Positions 63,974 to 64,000 of a DNA stretch of 64,000 nt are shown here, piece after piece; positions within the stretch are counted from its first letter, which is position 1; each line of letters begins with the position of its first letter. Made by a program: the position numbers and the translations under genes. Source of the DNA: Euclidia mi (taxonomy: Eukaryota; Arthropoda; Insecta; Lepidoptera; Erebidae); assembly GCA_944739405.2 (NCBI GenBank), contig OX123187.2, positions 78,538,450 to 78,602,449 on the forward strand, read 5' to 3'. Under the pieces are notes generated by a model, which worked only from the letters and a program-made list of their open reading frames with translations, was not told the origin of the DNA and searched no databases.

Positions 63974-64000
63974 ATGTTGGTATTGTTGGTAAATGTCAAT

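Noticed and set aside
48170..64000. Further neuroligin exons (rest of cholinesterase domain, membrane helix)
   Set aside because: I looked for the G-E-(D/E)-L-P-Y block and a long hydrophobic helix on the + strand and did not find them; a short exon could have been missed.

Overview
This window looks like AT-rich insect nuclear DNA, most probably from a moth or butterfly (Lepidoptera). The grounds are the mixture of mobile elements: a lepidopteran-type endonuclease/reverse-transcriptase LINE, Jockey-like LINEs, tRNA-headed SINEs whose tails match a LINE, piggyBac-type and TTA/TAA-flanked DNA elements, and a short TTAGG-type tract. The only host protein gene I can support is an insect neuroligin. 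Species cannot be named from the sequence.

Host gene. Neuroligin lies on the + strand. Seven coding exons (20424-21001, 22029-22246, 26139-26288, 39834-40034, 43174-43669, 45694-45784, 47975-48169) join in phase with consensus splice sites and give the first 643 codons. They encode a signal sequence, an Asn/Asp/Tyr-rich linker and most of a cholinesterase-like domain in which the nucleophile serine is glycine (G-H-G-S-G). The gene is incomplete: the rest of the cholinesterase domain, stalk, transmembrane helix and tail were not found before 64000. An acceptor site just before exon 1 and three short upstream ORFs indicate that a non-coding 5' exon lies further left. A CpG-rich block at 8035-8190 followed by a splice donor is a speculative candidate for it.

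Region by region. 1-8 kb: AT-rich DNA with degenerate repeats. 10.5-12 kb: a 5'-truncated, frameshifted LINE (- strand). 12.6-13.4 kb: two SINEs in opposite orientation. 14.7-16.0 kb: two about 600-bp retroelement copies in tandem, sharing one 11-bp target repeat and ending at TTAGG-type repeats. 16.5-18.0 kb and 23.3-24.8 kb: two copies of a TIR element in opposite orientation, each carrying a nested piggyBac-like element; the second copy is also inside a long inverted repeat (22.86-25.04 kb). They bracket neuroligin exons 1-2. Intron 3 (26.3-39.8 kb) holds a Gypsy-type LTR retrotransposon of 6.2 kb (31538-37738, - strand) with 112-bp LTRs, inserted into a SINE whose own target duplication is still visible, plus a short LINE end and a solo LTR. 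Intron 4 holds a LINE with a single nonsense codon. From 48.2 kb on I see only repeats: a minisatellite-bearing element (49.7-51.4 kb), a solo LTR (53.1-53.8 kb), LINE pieces, a Penelope-like fragment with a GIY-YIG nuclease and an inverted copy of its own end (55.6-56.5 kb), and Jockey-type LINE remnants (60.3-63.5 kb).

Most unusual signals: two adjacent perfect hairpins at 63878-63973 with the same 13-nt loop but different stems; a 107-codon membrane-protein ORF in the leader of the Gypsy element, before gag; and the transposon-in-transposon-in-transposon nest at 22.9-25.0 kb. All coordinates come from reading by eye; no searches were run.
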